Positions 23,104 through 33,661 are shown, counted from the stretch's first letter. The stretch: 64,000 nucleotides of DNA from Albugo candida (GCA_905220665.1 CAJNAR010000157.1:62001-126000); one strand, 5' to 3'. Made by a program: numbers and translations. Notes: generated by a model from the letters alone, not told the origin.

Positions 23104-23528
23104 ATTCGTGACGTCCAATAAAGTATGTGCCACACTTAAGGGAATATATATTAAATGTGTGAGGCATAGTAGTGCATGGACATGGATGCGGCAGTTGACC
23201 TACCGCCGTGAACATGACTAAGGTCATATCACTTGAAAAAGTGTACTAGGATACGTGGTCGCAGGTCGGCGCGACTCGAGAGAATTCAGAGACAGGAAGT
23301 GACTAGAATAATTCACGCATTGACTCTCCTTTGTGATGATACATAGATACTGAGCTGTAGGGGTGAAGGATCATAGCGTTTGTCTGTTACTTTAATGCAA
23401 AGCAAATTGATGCAACAATTTCACCGCCATATTCTTTTCGTTTGACGAGAGTCGCTGCCATTATAGCGAAAGGTTTATCACATTCCACAGGATATTGTTG
23501 CATTCATTACACAACTTTCTTCAAAAAT
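23104..23528. promoter_or_regulatory. Divergent intergenic region between carrier and thioredoxin genes
   Basis: The two flanking genes are transcribed away from each other, so this roughly 425-base stretch should hold both promoters. No specific binding site is recognised. Confidence 0.4.
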
Positions 23529-24149
23529 ATGCATAGAGCTGCTTGCGTTATTTTACGTCAACGCGGTGTTCGTACTTATGCTACGAGTCGTGTCAAACTC
23601 TTGGGATCGCATGATGCATATAAGAGTATCACAAAGGTAAAGTATCGAGAAACGGATGTATAAAATGCAGGGTAAGATGCGCAATGCGTAGGAAGGATCT
23701 GGACGGAAAACAATCGTTTATTTCACAGCCAAATGGTGTCCTCCGTGTAAATTTATATCGCCTATTTTCGATGAATTGAGGTAATGAACACAACGACGCA
23801 GAAATGCGTGTCAGCTAACGAGTGTATAGTGATGTGCATACGGCAGTGGAATTTGTCAAAGTAGACGTTGATGAACTTAAAGAAACCGCGAACGAAGCTG
23901 GCGTTAGTGTGAGTGAGGCATATCAAAATGAAACGTGCAGCTACTAATCGATTTTTGATATCAGTCGATGCCTACTTTTCACTTTTTTCGAGGGGATGCC
24001 TTTCTGAAAGAACTTTCGGTAAAGCGATTGCTACTTTTTTGATACAATAACATTCATGCGTGATGTAATGCAACTAGTTTACTGGAGCGGATGAAGCTTT
24101 GTTGCGAACGAATGCAGCTAAACTTAATGAATTAAAGGAAGATGTTTAG
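23529..24149 (+). CDS. Mitochondrial-type thioredoxin with a WCPPC active site, five exons
   Basis: Exons 23529-23636, 23692-23780, 23830-23908, 23965-24018 and 24078-24149 give 133 residues. The start MHRAACVILRQRGVRTYATS is Arg-rich without acidic residues, like a mitochondrial targeting peptide. The thioredoxin fold follows: IVYFTAKWCPPCKFISPIF carries the active site, KVDVDELKETANEAGV is the strand-helix after it, and SMPTFHFFRG contains the cis-proline. The usual dithiol is WCGPC; here it is WCPPC, a change seen in some nucleoredoxin-like proteins and expected to shift redox potential. Five tiny exons in 620 bases give a clear picture of this genome's 49-60 base introns. The role is likely disulfide reduction in the matrix. 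Confidence 0.9.
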
Positions 24150-24620
24150 CACCATCCTTGCCATCAAATATTGCCGGATCTAGTTGTGCTTCAAATAAAC
24201 TCAACTGTGAATTTTCATTTTGGTCCCTATAATCCATGGACATTCATTTTACTGAGCAATTTTGAGCTGCACACGTGGCACCGCTTACTATTACATCAAA
24301 AACTAGGAATGACAACGACGCAGCATCTATATCTCCATCACAATGACTCAAACGTAGATCACCATGCTCTCAGTCATGACATCGGCTCAGCTCAACCGAC
24401 AGCCATCTTATCGATCCATAAGTAGGAAAGTTTGCACAAGTGACATTTGTCCTGGTGGATTAGAAATGTACCATCATTTGCTGCTGTCATTGCCCTTCCT
24501 TCTAAGCGATTAGATCAAAGCGCTTGCGAGTAAAATCGGTATACGTAGCCTATCTGATTCATTCTACAATCTCGACCCTGCCACGCGTAAAGAATGGCAC
24601 GAAATCAATAAGCCAATCAC
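24150..24620. other. Intergenic spacer
   Basis: Contains a His-rich open frame (about 24171-24425) starting with TTG and lacking conserved features; I do not consider it a gene. It probably carries the promoter of the amidase gene. Confidence 0.4.
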
Positions 24621-25550
24621 ATGCTCCGACTTGGAAGCATACTGCGACCTTCACCAATCATTAAGTTGACGAGCCCAATGAGCAGCGTCTCTAGTGCGGG
24701 TGCATTTAAACTTGCTCTTTGCCAAATATCAGTAAGCGATGATAAGACGAAGAATATCGCAGCTGCTCGAAGTGCGGTCACAGAAGCCGCATCTAAGGGA
24801 GCGAAAATGATTGCATTACCTGAATGCTGGAATTCACCTTACGCGACCGTATCGTTTCCACAGTATGCTGAAGAGATACCTTCTGAGTCTTGTTCGTTGA
24901 AAGAACAGGAGCATCCATCAACCTTTGCAATGTCCGCATTGGCTCAGAGCCTGCAAGTTTATATCATAGGAGGTTCTATTCCCGAACGTTGTGGGTCTGA
25001 AATATACAACACTAGTGTGATTTTCGCACCGACGGGTGCGATTCTCGGGAAACACCGCAAAATGCATCTTTTTGACATTGATGTACCGGGTAAAATCACA
25101 TTCAAAGAGTCAGAAACCCTCAGTCCTGGGAATCAAGTAACAGTGTGCGACTCAAACTACTGCAAAGTTGGAGTGGCGATCTGTTATGACATTCGGTTCT
25201 CAGAATTATCCATGTTGATGAGAGAAAAACAAGCAAAACTGCTTATTTTCCCAGGTGCATTCAATATGACCACAGGGCCCGCCCACTGGGAATTATTGGC
25301 TCGAGCTCGAGCAGTGGATAATCAGCTTTATGTTGCGGTTGTCTCTCCTGCGCGGAGCCCAACGAGCAAATATCAGGCTTGGGGTCATTCTTCAATAATT
25401 TCACCTTGGGGGGAGGTGATTTCAACATGTAAGCATGACGAGGCGATCATCTATGCAGACATCAACCTAGCTCAAGTTGATGAAATGCGACAAAATATTC
25501 CTACAATGTCTCAGCGACGAACAGATATTTATGAGCTGGTAAAACATTAG
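24621..25550 (+). CDS. NIT2: Omega-amidase, nitrilase superfamily (Nit2 type)
   Basis: Hydrolyses 2-oxoglutaramate and 2-oxosuccinamate to the 2-oxo acids, clearing by-products of glutamine and asparagine transamination. A single exon of 309 residues. The nitrilase catalytic triad is complete: Glu in KMIALPECWNSPY, Lys in GKHRKMHLFDID, Cys in VGVAICYDIRF. YATVSFPQYAEEI and the PARSPTSKYQAWGHS stretch match the Nit2 subgroup rather than beta-ureidopropionase or Nit1. The first 28 residues (MLRLGSILRPSPIIKL...) are rich in Arg and hydrophobics and may be a mitochondrial targeting extension; a second ATG lies just after it, so two forms are possible. It is convergent with NOP56, only about 65 bases away. 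Confidence 0.93.
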   Translation: MLRLGSILRPSPIIKLTSPMSSVSSAGAFKLALCQISVSDDKTKNIAAARSAVTEAASKGAKMIALPECWNSPYATVSFPQYAEEIPSESCSLKEQEHPSTFAMSALAQSLQVYIIGGSIPERCGSEIYNTSVIFAPTGAILGKHRKMHLFDIDVPGKITFKESETLSPGNQVTVCDSNYCKVGVAICYDIRFSELSMLMREKQAKLLIFPGAFNMTTGPAHWELLARARAVDNQLYVAVVSPARSPTSKYQAWGHSSIISPWGEVISTCKHDEAIIYADINLAQVDEMRQNIPTMSQRRTDIYELVKH

Positions 25551-25615
25551 CGAGAATCTCAATTAACAAAGCTTCGTCAACAATAGGCATAAATCCAAGA
25601 TAAAAAACGCTATGC

Positions 25616-27198
25616 TCAATTTTTATGTGATTTCTTCTTCTTCTTCTTGGCATTGGTGGTTGCTGGGACCTCTGCTGCTACCTTTTCCTTCTCTTTTCCT
25701 TTCTGTTTCTTGTTCTTTTTCTTTTTCTTTTTCGGTTGCTTCTCCTCACTTGCATCATCATTGTTCTCGTGAGATCGCTTCTTACTTTTACTCACTTCCG
25801 TTGATTCATTCACCCGTTCTGTTTTAAGGTCGGCTGCGACTTTAGCCATCACGTCAGCGTTTTTTCGAGGAGCAGCACCACTTTCGTAAAAAGCAAGACG
25901 TTCCTCAACTTGCTCGCGCATCTGTTCTCCAAACTTGGTTGTAGGCTCGTCGATAAAAGAGTCGATTCGAGACGCGATAGCACATTTGTTGGCTAAATAG
26001 CGAGATATTCTTCCCTTATTTTTTGCTGCAGCTCGTCCGATAAAAGTCGAATGAAACAAAAGACCGTACTTGGGTGTGTTACCACGAGTTTTCAGTGCAC
26101 GAAACAAAGCTTTCTCTGCACCAAGGATTTGTACGGTAGAGGCAGGACATTTTGCTAGGTTTGTGAGGGAGCCTGCATGAGAGATAAGCCGAGCTCCAAC
26201 TGTTTCGCCAATGAGAGTAGCAAGATTAGGCGCTACTGTTGACATTTTACTGATCAAATAATCGTGCAATTGACGACGATACTCAGCCAATTTGACAAGT
26301 CGGGTGGCAAAACTGTCGACGTTGATCATGTCGATTTCGGACATATCCATCCCCATCGAAGTACGCGAGGCTTGCACAATCTGTTTTGCTTTCTCTTCAT
26401 CCAAGACAATTCTTATCAGCCCTTTCATTGTCTCATCTCCTTCCTCCACAGACGACAATGTGTTACGGTTCTTGATGAATGATGCACAGCGAGCATAGTT
26501 GTAATTATCACTGACAATTTTCACCAATTCCGGAAAGTGCCAAGAATACCATTCCCGAATTCGCATCGCAAAAGTGTTGATATCCTTGTCCATTTGATCC
26601 AAAAGTGCTATACTTTGGATGATCATGTTGTCTGCACGATTTACATTGAATTTGACCTTGGCACGAGAATAACTATGTCCCAATCCAAGCTGTGCTTTGC
26701 TCAGGTTTCCGTGGTCCAAGCCTTTCACCATTTTACTAAAGTGATACCGAATCCCGCGAACAATTTCCTGGGTGGTTTCATTCGAGTTGCAAGGGACATT
26801 TAGTTCATCCGACACAGATTGAGCTAGATTCTTGTCTTGAATGCCTAGTGAGAACTTTGCTTTCTTTGATTTTCCTTTAGAAGGCAAATTCATTTCCAAA
26901 AAGTTTTTCAGATCCTCACAGATGAGACCTTCCGATATCGAATTTATGTTTTCTAAAGCATTTTCACCAGACTTGAATGGCTGGAATGCCTTCAGCTTCA
27001 TTATTCGACCAAAGCTCGCCAAATCCGTTACGCTTTCTTGCACCTCATTGAGCAGCACACCAACTTCCTCATGCTCAACGACTTGGAACAGAGCATAGCC
27101 GGACGCTGACTCAAATAACACAAGTTGATTGACAGCCTACGGAGCAACACGCTTAATATTCATGAGAAAAGATGTCGTCTGGATTTAGCGCGTACCAT
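25616..27198 (-). CDS. NOP56: Box C/D snoRNP protein NOP56, with an ATG-only first exon
   Basis: Core protein of box C/D snoRNPs that guide rRNA 2'-O-methylation in the nucleolus. Exons 27198-27196 (just ATG) and 27136-25616; splicing gives [19 protein letters not shown], the canonical N-terminus, whereas the long frame itself has no upstream ATG. Domains in order: the NOP5 N-terminal domain (to about residue 70), a coiled coil with [20 protein letters not shown] and [16 protein letters not shown], then the Nop RNA-binding domain with [43 protein letters not shown] and [18 protein letters not shown]. The C-terminus is a Lys-rich KKE/D-type tail, usual for NOP56 and NOP58. Length 507 residues is normal. 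[11 protein letters not shown] favours NOP56 over NOP58. Confidence 0.95.
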
Positions 27199-27401
27199 TG
27201 AGCTGATCGCAAATTATCAAAAATAAGAAATGAGTGGACTACCGAACGTAACGTAAAGGAGTAGTTATTTCAACTAGATTACTGCTCTAACTCACCTAAA
27301 TCAACACCAAAATATATCCTAGTTTTGAATGCCACACACAACTGTTTCTCAATTGTAACAAGGACTGACTTGCGGAATATTTTCAAAGCATCACTCAATC
27401 A

Positions 27402-27781
27402 TCATTCAATGAAAAATTCAAAGTTTGCGCAAGACTTTCGCTTCTCAATCGAATTGTTCAAATATTCGGCAGAAAAACACTCATCACCTGACGCGTTGGT
27501 GCCTATCTACGACATAATTGGTCACTTTGTTCGGCTGACGAAGTATACTCACAAAAACAATGGGAGCAATGCATTGGAAAAGTAGCGTCATACATGGTAG
27601 TGTCAGGCTCAAATCCTTATGTGTGAATGGATACATTTTCAACCCGTAAAGCTTCAACTGCGTATGAGGAGTTTCCTCATCTTTACCTCTCACCTTCTTT
27701 AGCCTTTACGAATTGATACTTCCAAATTGTCCAGTTGCAGGCAGGATGACGCGAAGATTTGATGAGATTCTGAGAAGACAT
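27402..27781 (-). CDS. Small putative membrane protein, three exons
   Basis: Exons on the minus strand 27781-27710, 27657-27553 and 27506-27402 give 93 residues; introns of 52 and 46 bases have GTAAAG...GCAG and GTGAGT...TAG borders, and all joins are in phase. It starts MSSQNLIKSSRHPACNW, has one hydrophobic span (LSLTLPCMTLLFQCIAPIVF) and ends in a polar tail with two cysteines. No exon reaches the length at which ORF finders report genes. I recognise no family. It could still be a chance series of open frames, since the opposite strand is open as well over part of it. Confidence 0.4.
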
Positions 27782-27999
27782 AATTCTTCACTAAGTCCCG
27801 TCGCAACTAACATTGCTAATTTTATCACACGAACGAGCGTCATTCATTGCCATTTTTCTTCTATTTCCCGATTAGTTACGGAAGAAAAATACCTAGGTAA
27901 ACTTGGGTCTTGTTTGTGACGATCACAGTAGAACAGATTTTTTTCTCTGTGCTCTTTCTTTCAAACTGGTTGTCTCAGACTGATATGTAAACAAGTCAG

Positions 28000-29343
28000 A
28001 TGGCGCCATCGACTGACTTTTTCAGACCGTCAATGCTGAAAACAAGTGTGATATCTTGTGCTGTATTTAAATTTATTTATGCACCTTTAGTATCAAAAAA
28101 GCAACCGACATTGCAAGACGCATTGTATATTATGGAACCCATCGATTGGAAATACTGGGCAACAGCGAGAACCGAATTGGTAGCGAACTGCTCCACACCA
28201 GAGCAGAAATCTTTACAACAATGCGATAGTACTGATAGAAAGTATCTAATGTCACTGCAGTCCGGAAAGCTCGACTTTATCCGAGTCATCGGCCAAGGAT
28301 CGTACGGAACGGTGATATTAAGTCAATCGCATGAAAATCCAGAACGATTATTTGCGATAAAATTGATAACAAAAGCGCGTCTTAGGGAGAAGATGAAGCA
28401 GACCGAAGGTCGAAATGCTTCGAAAAACGACGAGACGCAACGGATGATGATGGAGCAGCGAGTCATGGCTCTACTGAACCATCCTTTTGTAACAAAATTT
28501 TATGGCTCGTTTGAGACGAAAGATGCGTACCATCTGGTGATGGAGTATTGTGCGGGTGGAGACTTTTATTTTCTTTTGGATCGATACGAGAATAATCGAT
28601 TGCCAGAGTCTCACGTCGTGTTCTATGGAGCTTGCCTCGTGCTTGCGTTGCAATATTTGCATCAAGAAGGAGTCATATATCGTGATCTGAAACCTGAGAA
28701 TATCTTGCTGGGTAAAGATGGCTTTCTCCGACTTGCAGATTTTGGATTTGCCAAGTGTATTGCGGGTGTAGATAATAAGCGATGTTGCTCTACTTTATGT
28801 GGTTCAGCAGATTATGTTGCTCCAGAAATTATACGAGGAGAAGGATATGGATATTCTGCGGATTATTGGAGTTTGGGATGCGTTTTATTCGAACTTCTAA
28901 CTGGGTTTCCACCATTCTACCGTTCTTCCGATTGTGATAATCAACGGTTGTTGTTCCATAGAATTCAGCACACTGAATTGAGTATTCCAGGCTATGTGTC
29001 ACCTAATGCTCGACGCTTACTCCGAGAGTTATTGAATAAAGACGATACCCATCGCATGAATGCATCGACAATACTTGAGCATCCTTTCTTTGGAACCATC
29101 ATTTGGTCAGAACTTTTTAACAAACAAGTCAAGCCGCCCATACTTCCAGAGGATAATCTGGATTCGCCGCTTGATAATTCAAGTTGTGCAGATCAGTACA
29201 CCGCACACAGCGTATTGGATACATTGAGCTGCACCTATTACTCGTGTAGCTCATCCGATAAGCCAGAGGTTACAAAAGCACAGAATATCAGAAGCCATTG
29301 CGAGAGCACTTTCACCGACTTTGATTGGTGTGAAGAATTTTAA
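28000..29343 (+). CDS. AGC-family serine/threonine protein kinase
   Basis: A single exon of 447 residues. The N-terminal 85 residues are of unknown fold. The kinase domain runs from about 88 to 365: glycine loop VIGQGSYGTVIL, lysine in FAIKLITKARL, helix-C Glu region MMMEQRVMALLNHPF, catalytic loop VIYRDLKPENILL, DFG in LADFGFAKC, activation segment STLCGSADYVAPEII, then DYWSLGCVLFELLTGFPPF. The HPFF plus W(S)xL near 365-385 and the KPPILP after it match the AGC C-terminal extension. The Tyr in YRDLKPEN is typical of AGC kinases. No PH or cyclic-nucleotide domain is present, and I do not see a clear hydrophobic motif (FxxFS/TY), though FTDFDWCEEF at the extreme end is close to one. The substrate is unknown. 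Confidence 0.9.
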   Translation: MAPSTDFFRPSMLKTSVISCAVFKFIYAPLVSKKQPTLQDALYIMEPIDWKYWATARTELVANCSTPEQKSLQQCDSTDRKYLMSLQSGKLDFIRVIGQGSYGTVILSQSHENPERLFAIKLITKARLREKMKQTEGRNASKNDETQRMMMEQRVMALLNHPFVTKFYGSFETKDAYHLVMEYCAGGDFYFLLDRYENNRLPESHVVFYGACLVLALQYLHQEGVIYRDLKPENILLGKDGFLRLADFGFAKCIAGVDNKRCCSTLCGSADYVAPEIIRGEGYGYSADYWSLGCVLFELLTGFPPFYRSSDCDNQRLLFHRIQHTELSIPGYVSPNARRLLRELLNKDDTHRMNASTILEHPFFGTIIWSELFNKQVKPPILPEDNLDSPLDNSSCADQYTAHSVLDTLSCTYYSCSSSDKPEVTKAQNIRSHCESTFTDFDWCEEF

Positions 29344-29438
29344 GTTATTACCATTAAGCATTTCTAAGCGATATTGCCAGTTAAGTAATGGAAATATAGA
29401 ACGTTGTTGCATACTCATCGTCAGTGCTATACATCCGC

Positions 29439-32048
29439 ATGGCCGCACCAATATTGCAAGGAATAGATTTGTTTGAAGAGACTATAGAAAATGAAGCCGG
29501 TAGTAGCTTATTCCATCGTCTTTGCCAATCCACAAATGAGAAAAATGAAAAGATGAGCACGGTCAGTGGTCGTCGCGCAGAACTGAATCAATTGACCGTC
29601 ATCAAATCGAGGTGGGCGTATTATCGGACTTTATGCCAGTTTCGATTTGGTTATCTGACTTTCATCGTTATGTTGATCATACTCATCTTCTCAGTAACGC
29701 TGCTGATGGAAATTTTCTTCGCCATCTTTTTGCCAAGTGCACAAGAAGATCCGCATTATATGCTTCGTTCCACCTGCTTGTTGGCAAGTCTTCCATTTCT
29801 TCTCATTGTATTGTCTTACATCTTTGAAGAAGCAATTCGCTTCTTTCGAGATGCTATTGACAAAACAGAGGGAAGCTTGCGAAATTTTAGACTTGCATTA
29901 GCAGTTGTGATACATTTTTTTCGTCATCGTAAGGAGATGCCTGAGGATCGAATGGAGGTGGTTTCAAAATCGAATCAAACCCGCTTGAGCTCGGACACTA
30001 CATCAAATTATGCTAATGTTCACCGCTGTGGGTCGTGGCTCGTACGTTCGGGCTCGAAGCTCTCATCCCTATTTACAGTGAGTGATCCTTTTGATGATAA
30101 AAACAAAGAGTACGAAGATCAAGTTCGAAATCGTCTACAAGCTGCTTTTAAAGAGCAAAGGAATGATGGCTCGGGAATAGAATTAAAGATTCATGACGAA
30201 GCTCCATCAAGCAGATGGAAAAGAGCGGTTAGTACAGCGACGACGACACATATGTTCAATCGCACAATGACATTTGATGGGCCACCACTGGATTTTACGA
30301 CATTGGTCATAGTGGATCTGATATGTCCGCTTTTCTTCGAAATCACAACAGGGTTTCATTTTGTATTGGCGTTCCTCAGAACATTTTCGGTAGTGCACGC
30401 GTTCTTGCACTATATTCAGACCGGCGTTTTTGTTTTGCTATTTTACCTACTTCTTTGGAGTTTATGTCATTGCTGGAGCTCCCGCAATCGAAAAATGCGA
30501 GAATACGTCAGTAACTACCGACGATGTCGTCGCGCGATGAAACGTGTAATAGAAAATATCGAGATGGAAAAGCGTTCCGAAAAACTGTTGCTGGTAGTTG
30601 TGGGATTTCGAGCATGGGAGTTCATAGCAACAATTTTTTACTCTATGGTGGAGTCTTCATTTTTCTGCTTTCGAAGATGTAAGGCTCGCACATGGCGCTA
30701 CCTTCCTTTCCGATTTCGACTCCAGGGTCGAAACATCACCTCAGAGCGAAAACCGCTTCGGAATGAAATCAGACAAATACCATTACTTGATGCAAACCAC
30801 ACCTCTACTGAACAGGGAGGGAGAAAACACATCAAGAAAATATGCGCACAGATCAATCGGTGCAATATATGGAAACACCTTTCCTTCCAAGAACGGATCC
30901 TGTTTCTTGTTCCTATCACAATACTCAGTGCTATCATATCGTGCGTATCTTTCTTCATTGGATGGGGACTCATGGGTTTATGTCTGATTATGCTCAGCAG
31001 CATTATTCAGTCACATTTCCCCCAGATATTCGGTGCAACGTTTCGAACATTCATCGTTTGTTTTGTCACTATCTCCTTCATTTTTTTCTCAGCCACTTTC
31101 ATCATTGGAACGTTTGTTGGGGGAGGAAGCTTCACCGTGTATCCTCCCAAACAAATGTCGACCGAGTCACCGCTTACTGCTGATGCATTCGCCGTACCGC
31201 TAGACAAGCCGTTGAGCGAAAGAAGTCATGTGGCAAAATATCCGGTTTGTTACTTGAGTTTCTCATCACTTGATGTGATTGATTTTGCATTGATGGCCGA
31301 TGGAGCATATGCTTCGAACAAAATCAGTCAACATCGGACATTTAGTAACCGATTTAATGGAACTGATTTGGGAGATTGGGAAATCATATCTCAAAACAAT
31401 CAGAAGGGCGGTCATCAAGTTTGGGTGGAGCTATTCTTTCGTCGCATTAATATGACAGTGATTGTCGTTAGAGGAACGGCTTCAGCAGTGGATGCCTTAG
31501 AGGATCTACACTTTTGGTTCGGTGTGTGTGTTATGCAAGCAGTAAACTTATTTTTGCCATTACTGAGGCAGCTACCAAGTCGATTGGTTGTAAGCATGCT
31601 TTCTATGAGTATATTCGATCTGTTTATGCCGCCACCAATGTACAGACATTTCATCAAACATATACAGAATGTGCGTATTCGTGTAGGCGATCGATTAGTC
31701 TTAACTGGTCATAGCTTGGGAGGTGCTATGGCTGCGATGGCAGGAGCAAAGGTCAAAGTTCCGGTGATTTCCTTCTCCGGACCAGGATTGCTATACTCTC
31801 GTGGTCGTTTTGGGATAAGAGAAGAAGACATTCGCCATCACGTTGTGACGATCAAGCCCAAAAATGACATCGTACCTCTGATCGACGAACTGATCGGAAT
31901 GGTACAGGAGATAGACTGTCATCAGGACAGTGTGTTCGCGTGCCATAGTACGTATACGCATCTTTGTGAATTGTATTTTGCTTGCGGTGACCACCGTCAT
32001 CGAGACTGGTCACAAGCAATCGAATGTCAACAGTATATGTCTCGCTAA
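29439..32048 (+). CDS. Multi-pass membrane protein with a class 3 lipase domain (diacylglycerol-lipase-like)
   Basis: A single exon, 869 residues from the ATG at 29439. The N-terminal two thirds contain several membrane spans: YLTFIVMLIILIFSVTLL, STCLLASLPFLLIVLSYIF, YIQTGVFVLLFYLLLWSL, LVPITILSAIISCVSFFIGW and TFIVCFVTISFIFFSATFII. The C-terminal 300 residues form an alpha/beta hydrolase of the lipase class 3 type: the nucleophile Ser in LVLTGHSLGGAMAAMAG, the acid Asp in KPKNDIVPLID, and a likely catalytic His in CHSTYTHLCELY. VVRGTASAVDALEDLH resembles the oxyanion region. Membrane spans followed by a cytosolic lipase resemble sn1-specific diacylglycerol lipases, but the spans are more numerous. 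Probably acts on membrane lipids. Confidence 0.85.
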   Translation: MAAPILQGIDLFEETIENEAGSSLFHRLCQSTNEKNEKMSTVSGRRAELNQLTVIKSRWAYYRTLCQFRFGYLTFIVMLIILIFSVTLLMEIFFAIFLPSAQEDPHYMLRSTCLLASLPFLLIVLSYIFEEAIRFFRDAIDKTEGSLRNFRLALAVVIHFFRHRKEMPEDRMEVVSKSNQTRLSSDTTSNYANVHRCGSWLVRSGSKLSSLFTVSDPFDDKNKEYEDQVRNRLQAAFKEQRNDGSGIELKIHDEAPSSRWKRAVSTATTTHMFNRTMTFDGPPLDFTTLVIVDLICPLFFEITTGFHFVLAFLRTFSVVHAFLHYIQTGVFVLLFYLLLWSLCHCWSSRNRKMREYVSNYRRCRRAMKRVIENIEMEKRSEKLLLVVVGFRAWEFIATIFYSMVESSFFCFRRCKARTWRYLPFRFRLQGRNITSERKPLRNEIRQIPLLDANHTSTEQGGRKHIKKICAQINRCNIWKHLSFQERILFLVPITILSAIISCVSFFIGWGLMGLCLIMLSSIIQSHFPQIFGATFRTFIVCFVTISFIFFSATFIIGTFVGGGSFTVYPPKQMSTESPLTADAFAVPLDKPLSERSHVAKYPVCYLSFSSLDVIDFALMADGAYASNKISQHRTFSNRFNGTDLGDWEIISQNNQKGGHQVWVELFFRRINMTVIVVRGTASAVDALEDLHFWFGVCVMQAVNLFLPLLRQLPSRLVVSMLSMSIFDLFMPPPMYRHFIKHIQNVRIRVGDRLVLTGHSLGGAMAAMAGAKVKVPVISFSGPGLLYSRGRFGIREEDIRHHVVTIKPKNDIVPLIDELIGMVQEIDCHQDSVFACHSTYTHLCELYFACGDHRHRDWSQAIECQQYMSR

Positions 32049-32380
32049 ATCGTATGCGCACTCGGAGTTATAACAGCATAATCAACCCACTTTGGATCTG
32101 ATAATATTTCACAAATGTCGATAAAACTGGACGTTTGCCCACAAAATGTAAAGAGAGCAATGACGTCAGTGGTTGTAAATAAAGTCATCCAACCCATAAA
32201 CCTGACTCCAAGCACACTGAACCGATTGGGTGCGGTCTGCAATGTCGCGATCCTCATTTTGCTGTAGTCACACCTTCCAAAATTTATTTGATTGCTTGAC
32301 AACAGCTTTTCTTCCGTACAATCGCCGAAACATTTCTATGCGCCATTTGCCTTTCAAAGTTCAATTTACCTCCGTGTTGA

Positions 32381-33556
32381 ATGTTGTCACACAACCTTTG
32401 CATTGTTGGACATGCGCTGTATACGGTGTCCGCTCTCTTCTCGACTACAGTTGAGTGTCGATCATATCGCGTCGGTCAAGTCACACCTTTTCGATGGAAT
32501 GCCGAAATAGGGCAATCGAGTAGCATTATCATCACTGCTCCATCAGCTTTATACATATCGATACACTTTGGTTCTTTTTCTTTACCACTTGGCGACCGAA
32601 TTACGATACGTTCACTCTCAGAATCATTCGAGTACAACTATACATCTCTTGGACGTCGGAATCTCGGTCGCGAACCGTTTGGATTCTACGCGAGTTTTAT
32701 TCCGGGAGCACAGGCAATGATCGAATATGTCAGTAGTAATAGAACGATCTCACTTATTTCGCATGTATTTGGTGTCGAAATAGATTATTATATACAAGGT
32801 CATCCAAGAGCTCAAACATCCTCTATCTGTGGCGTGGATAACTCGGAGCCCGCGATATGTTTTAGAAGCGATAATGTAAAGAATCAAAAAAATGAAGCAT
32901 TCTTTAATCAATGGTACACAAAGTCGTTGACAACAGCTCGTTTACTGGTTAACGGAAGCCTCCTGTGCACTGGATGGCTTCTAGGCTCCGAAGGACATTT
33001 GATAACCAATTATCATTGCATTACTGGTACGCAGGAAGCATCGATGGTCGATATAGAGTTTATGGCTATCGGTGAAACATGCTCTGAAGAGTGCAAAAGA
33101 ACATTTGCGTGTCATGGTCGAAAAGTATATACAAGCGCTACATTCATCACAAATAGTGAAAAATATGATTATGCACTTGTTCAGCTTGTCAAAAGTCCAG
33201 AACTCTCGAGTTTTGGGTATCTTCAATTACGAAGTACAGGACCAAAGTTGGGCGAAGCGATATACATCCCGCACTATCCAAGAGGCTATGGTCTACGCAT
33301 CTCCCGTCTTCTAGATGATGGTACTGCCGCAGTTGTACAGACTTTAAATGGTAGTACACTGTGTGGGTTAAATCAGGTCGGGTATGCTGCCGATACGGAC
33401 GTCGGATCATCAGGGGCACCGGTTATAGGAGCAAGTGACAACGCTGTCATTGCGCTACACCATTGCGGCCAGTGTGAAAACACCGCTGTCAACATCAAGG
33501 ACATTATTGCGGATTTTGAAGCGAAACAAATAGCAGTCCACGATATGGTGGCGTAA
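32381..33556 (+). CDS. Secreted trypsin-like serine protease with an N-terminal beta domain
   Basis: A single exon of 391 residues. The start MLSHNLCIVGHALYTVSALF reads as a signal peptide, probably cut after about residue 26. Residues about 40-150 form a beta-rich module (SSIIITAPSALYISIHFGSF, GDRITIRSLSESFEYNYTS) resembling CUB-like or pro-domains of bacterial lysyl-endopeptidases. The protease domain follows, with the catalytic His in GHLITNYHCITG (about 212), Asp in SEKYDYALVQL (about 263) and Ser in DVGSSGAPVIG (about 343); all three are in place. The Cys pairs (CSEECKRTFAC, HHCGQCE) fit extracellular disulfides. Secreted proteases are part of the arsenal of plant-pathogenic oomycetes, but a role in infection is inference here. 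Confidence 0.88.
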   Translation: MLSHNLCIVGHALYTVSALFSTTVECRSYRVGQVTPFRWNAEIGQSSSIIITAPSALYISIHFGSFSLPLGDRITIRSLSESFEYNYTSLGRRNLGREPFGFYASFIPGAQAMIEYVSSNRTISLISHVFGVEIDYYIQGHPRAQTSSICGVDNSEPAICFRSDNVKNQKNEAFFNQWYTKSLTTARLLVNGSLLCTGWLLGSEGHLITNYHCITGTQEASMVDIEFMAIGETCSEECKRTFACHGRKVYTSATFITNSEKYDYALVQLVKSPELSSFGYLQLRSTGPKLGEAIYIPHYPRGYGLRISRLLDDGTAAVVQTLNGSTLCGLNQVGYAADTDVGSSGAPVIGASDNAVIALHHCGQCENTAVNIKDIIADFEAKQIAVHDMVA

Positions 33557-33661
33557 TAAGAAAATCAGTCGAATCGATGAGTAGAGATAAGAAGGATCAC
33601 ATAGAGCTTCATCTGTAAAAGGTGGAATTTTTGGAGTGTCAAGCTAAATCACAGATCCTCA

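Noticed and set aside
24171..24425. His-rich plus-strand frame between thioredoxin and omega-amidase
   Set aside because: TTG start, no ATG in a sensible position, composition looks like translated spacer.
27409..27585. Plus-strand open frame starting MKNSKFAQDFRFSIELF
   Set aside because: It overlaps the three phased minus-strand exons of a small membrane protein, has no conserved feature, and the longer frame begins with TTG.
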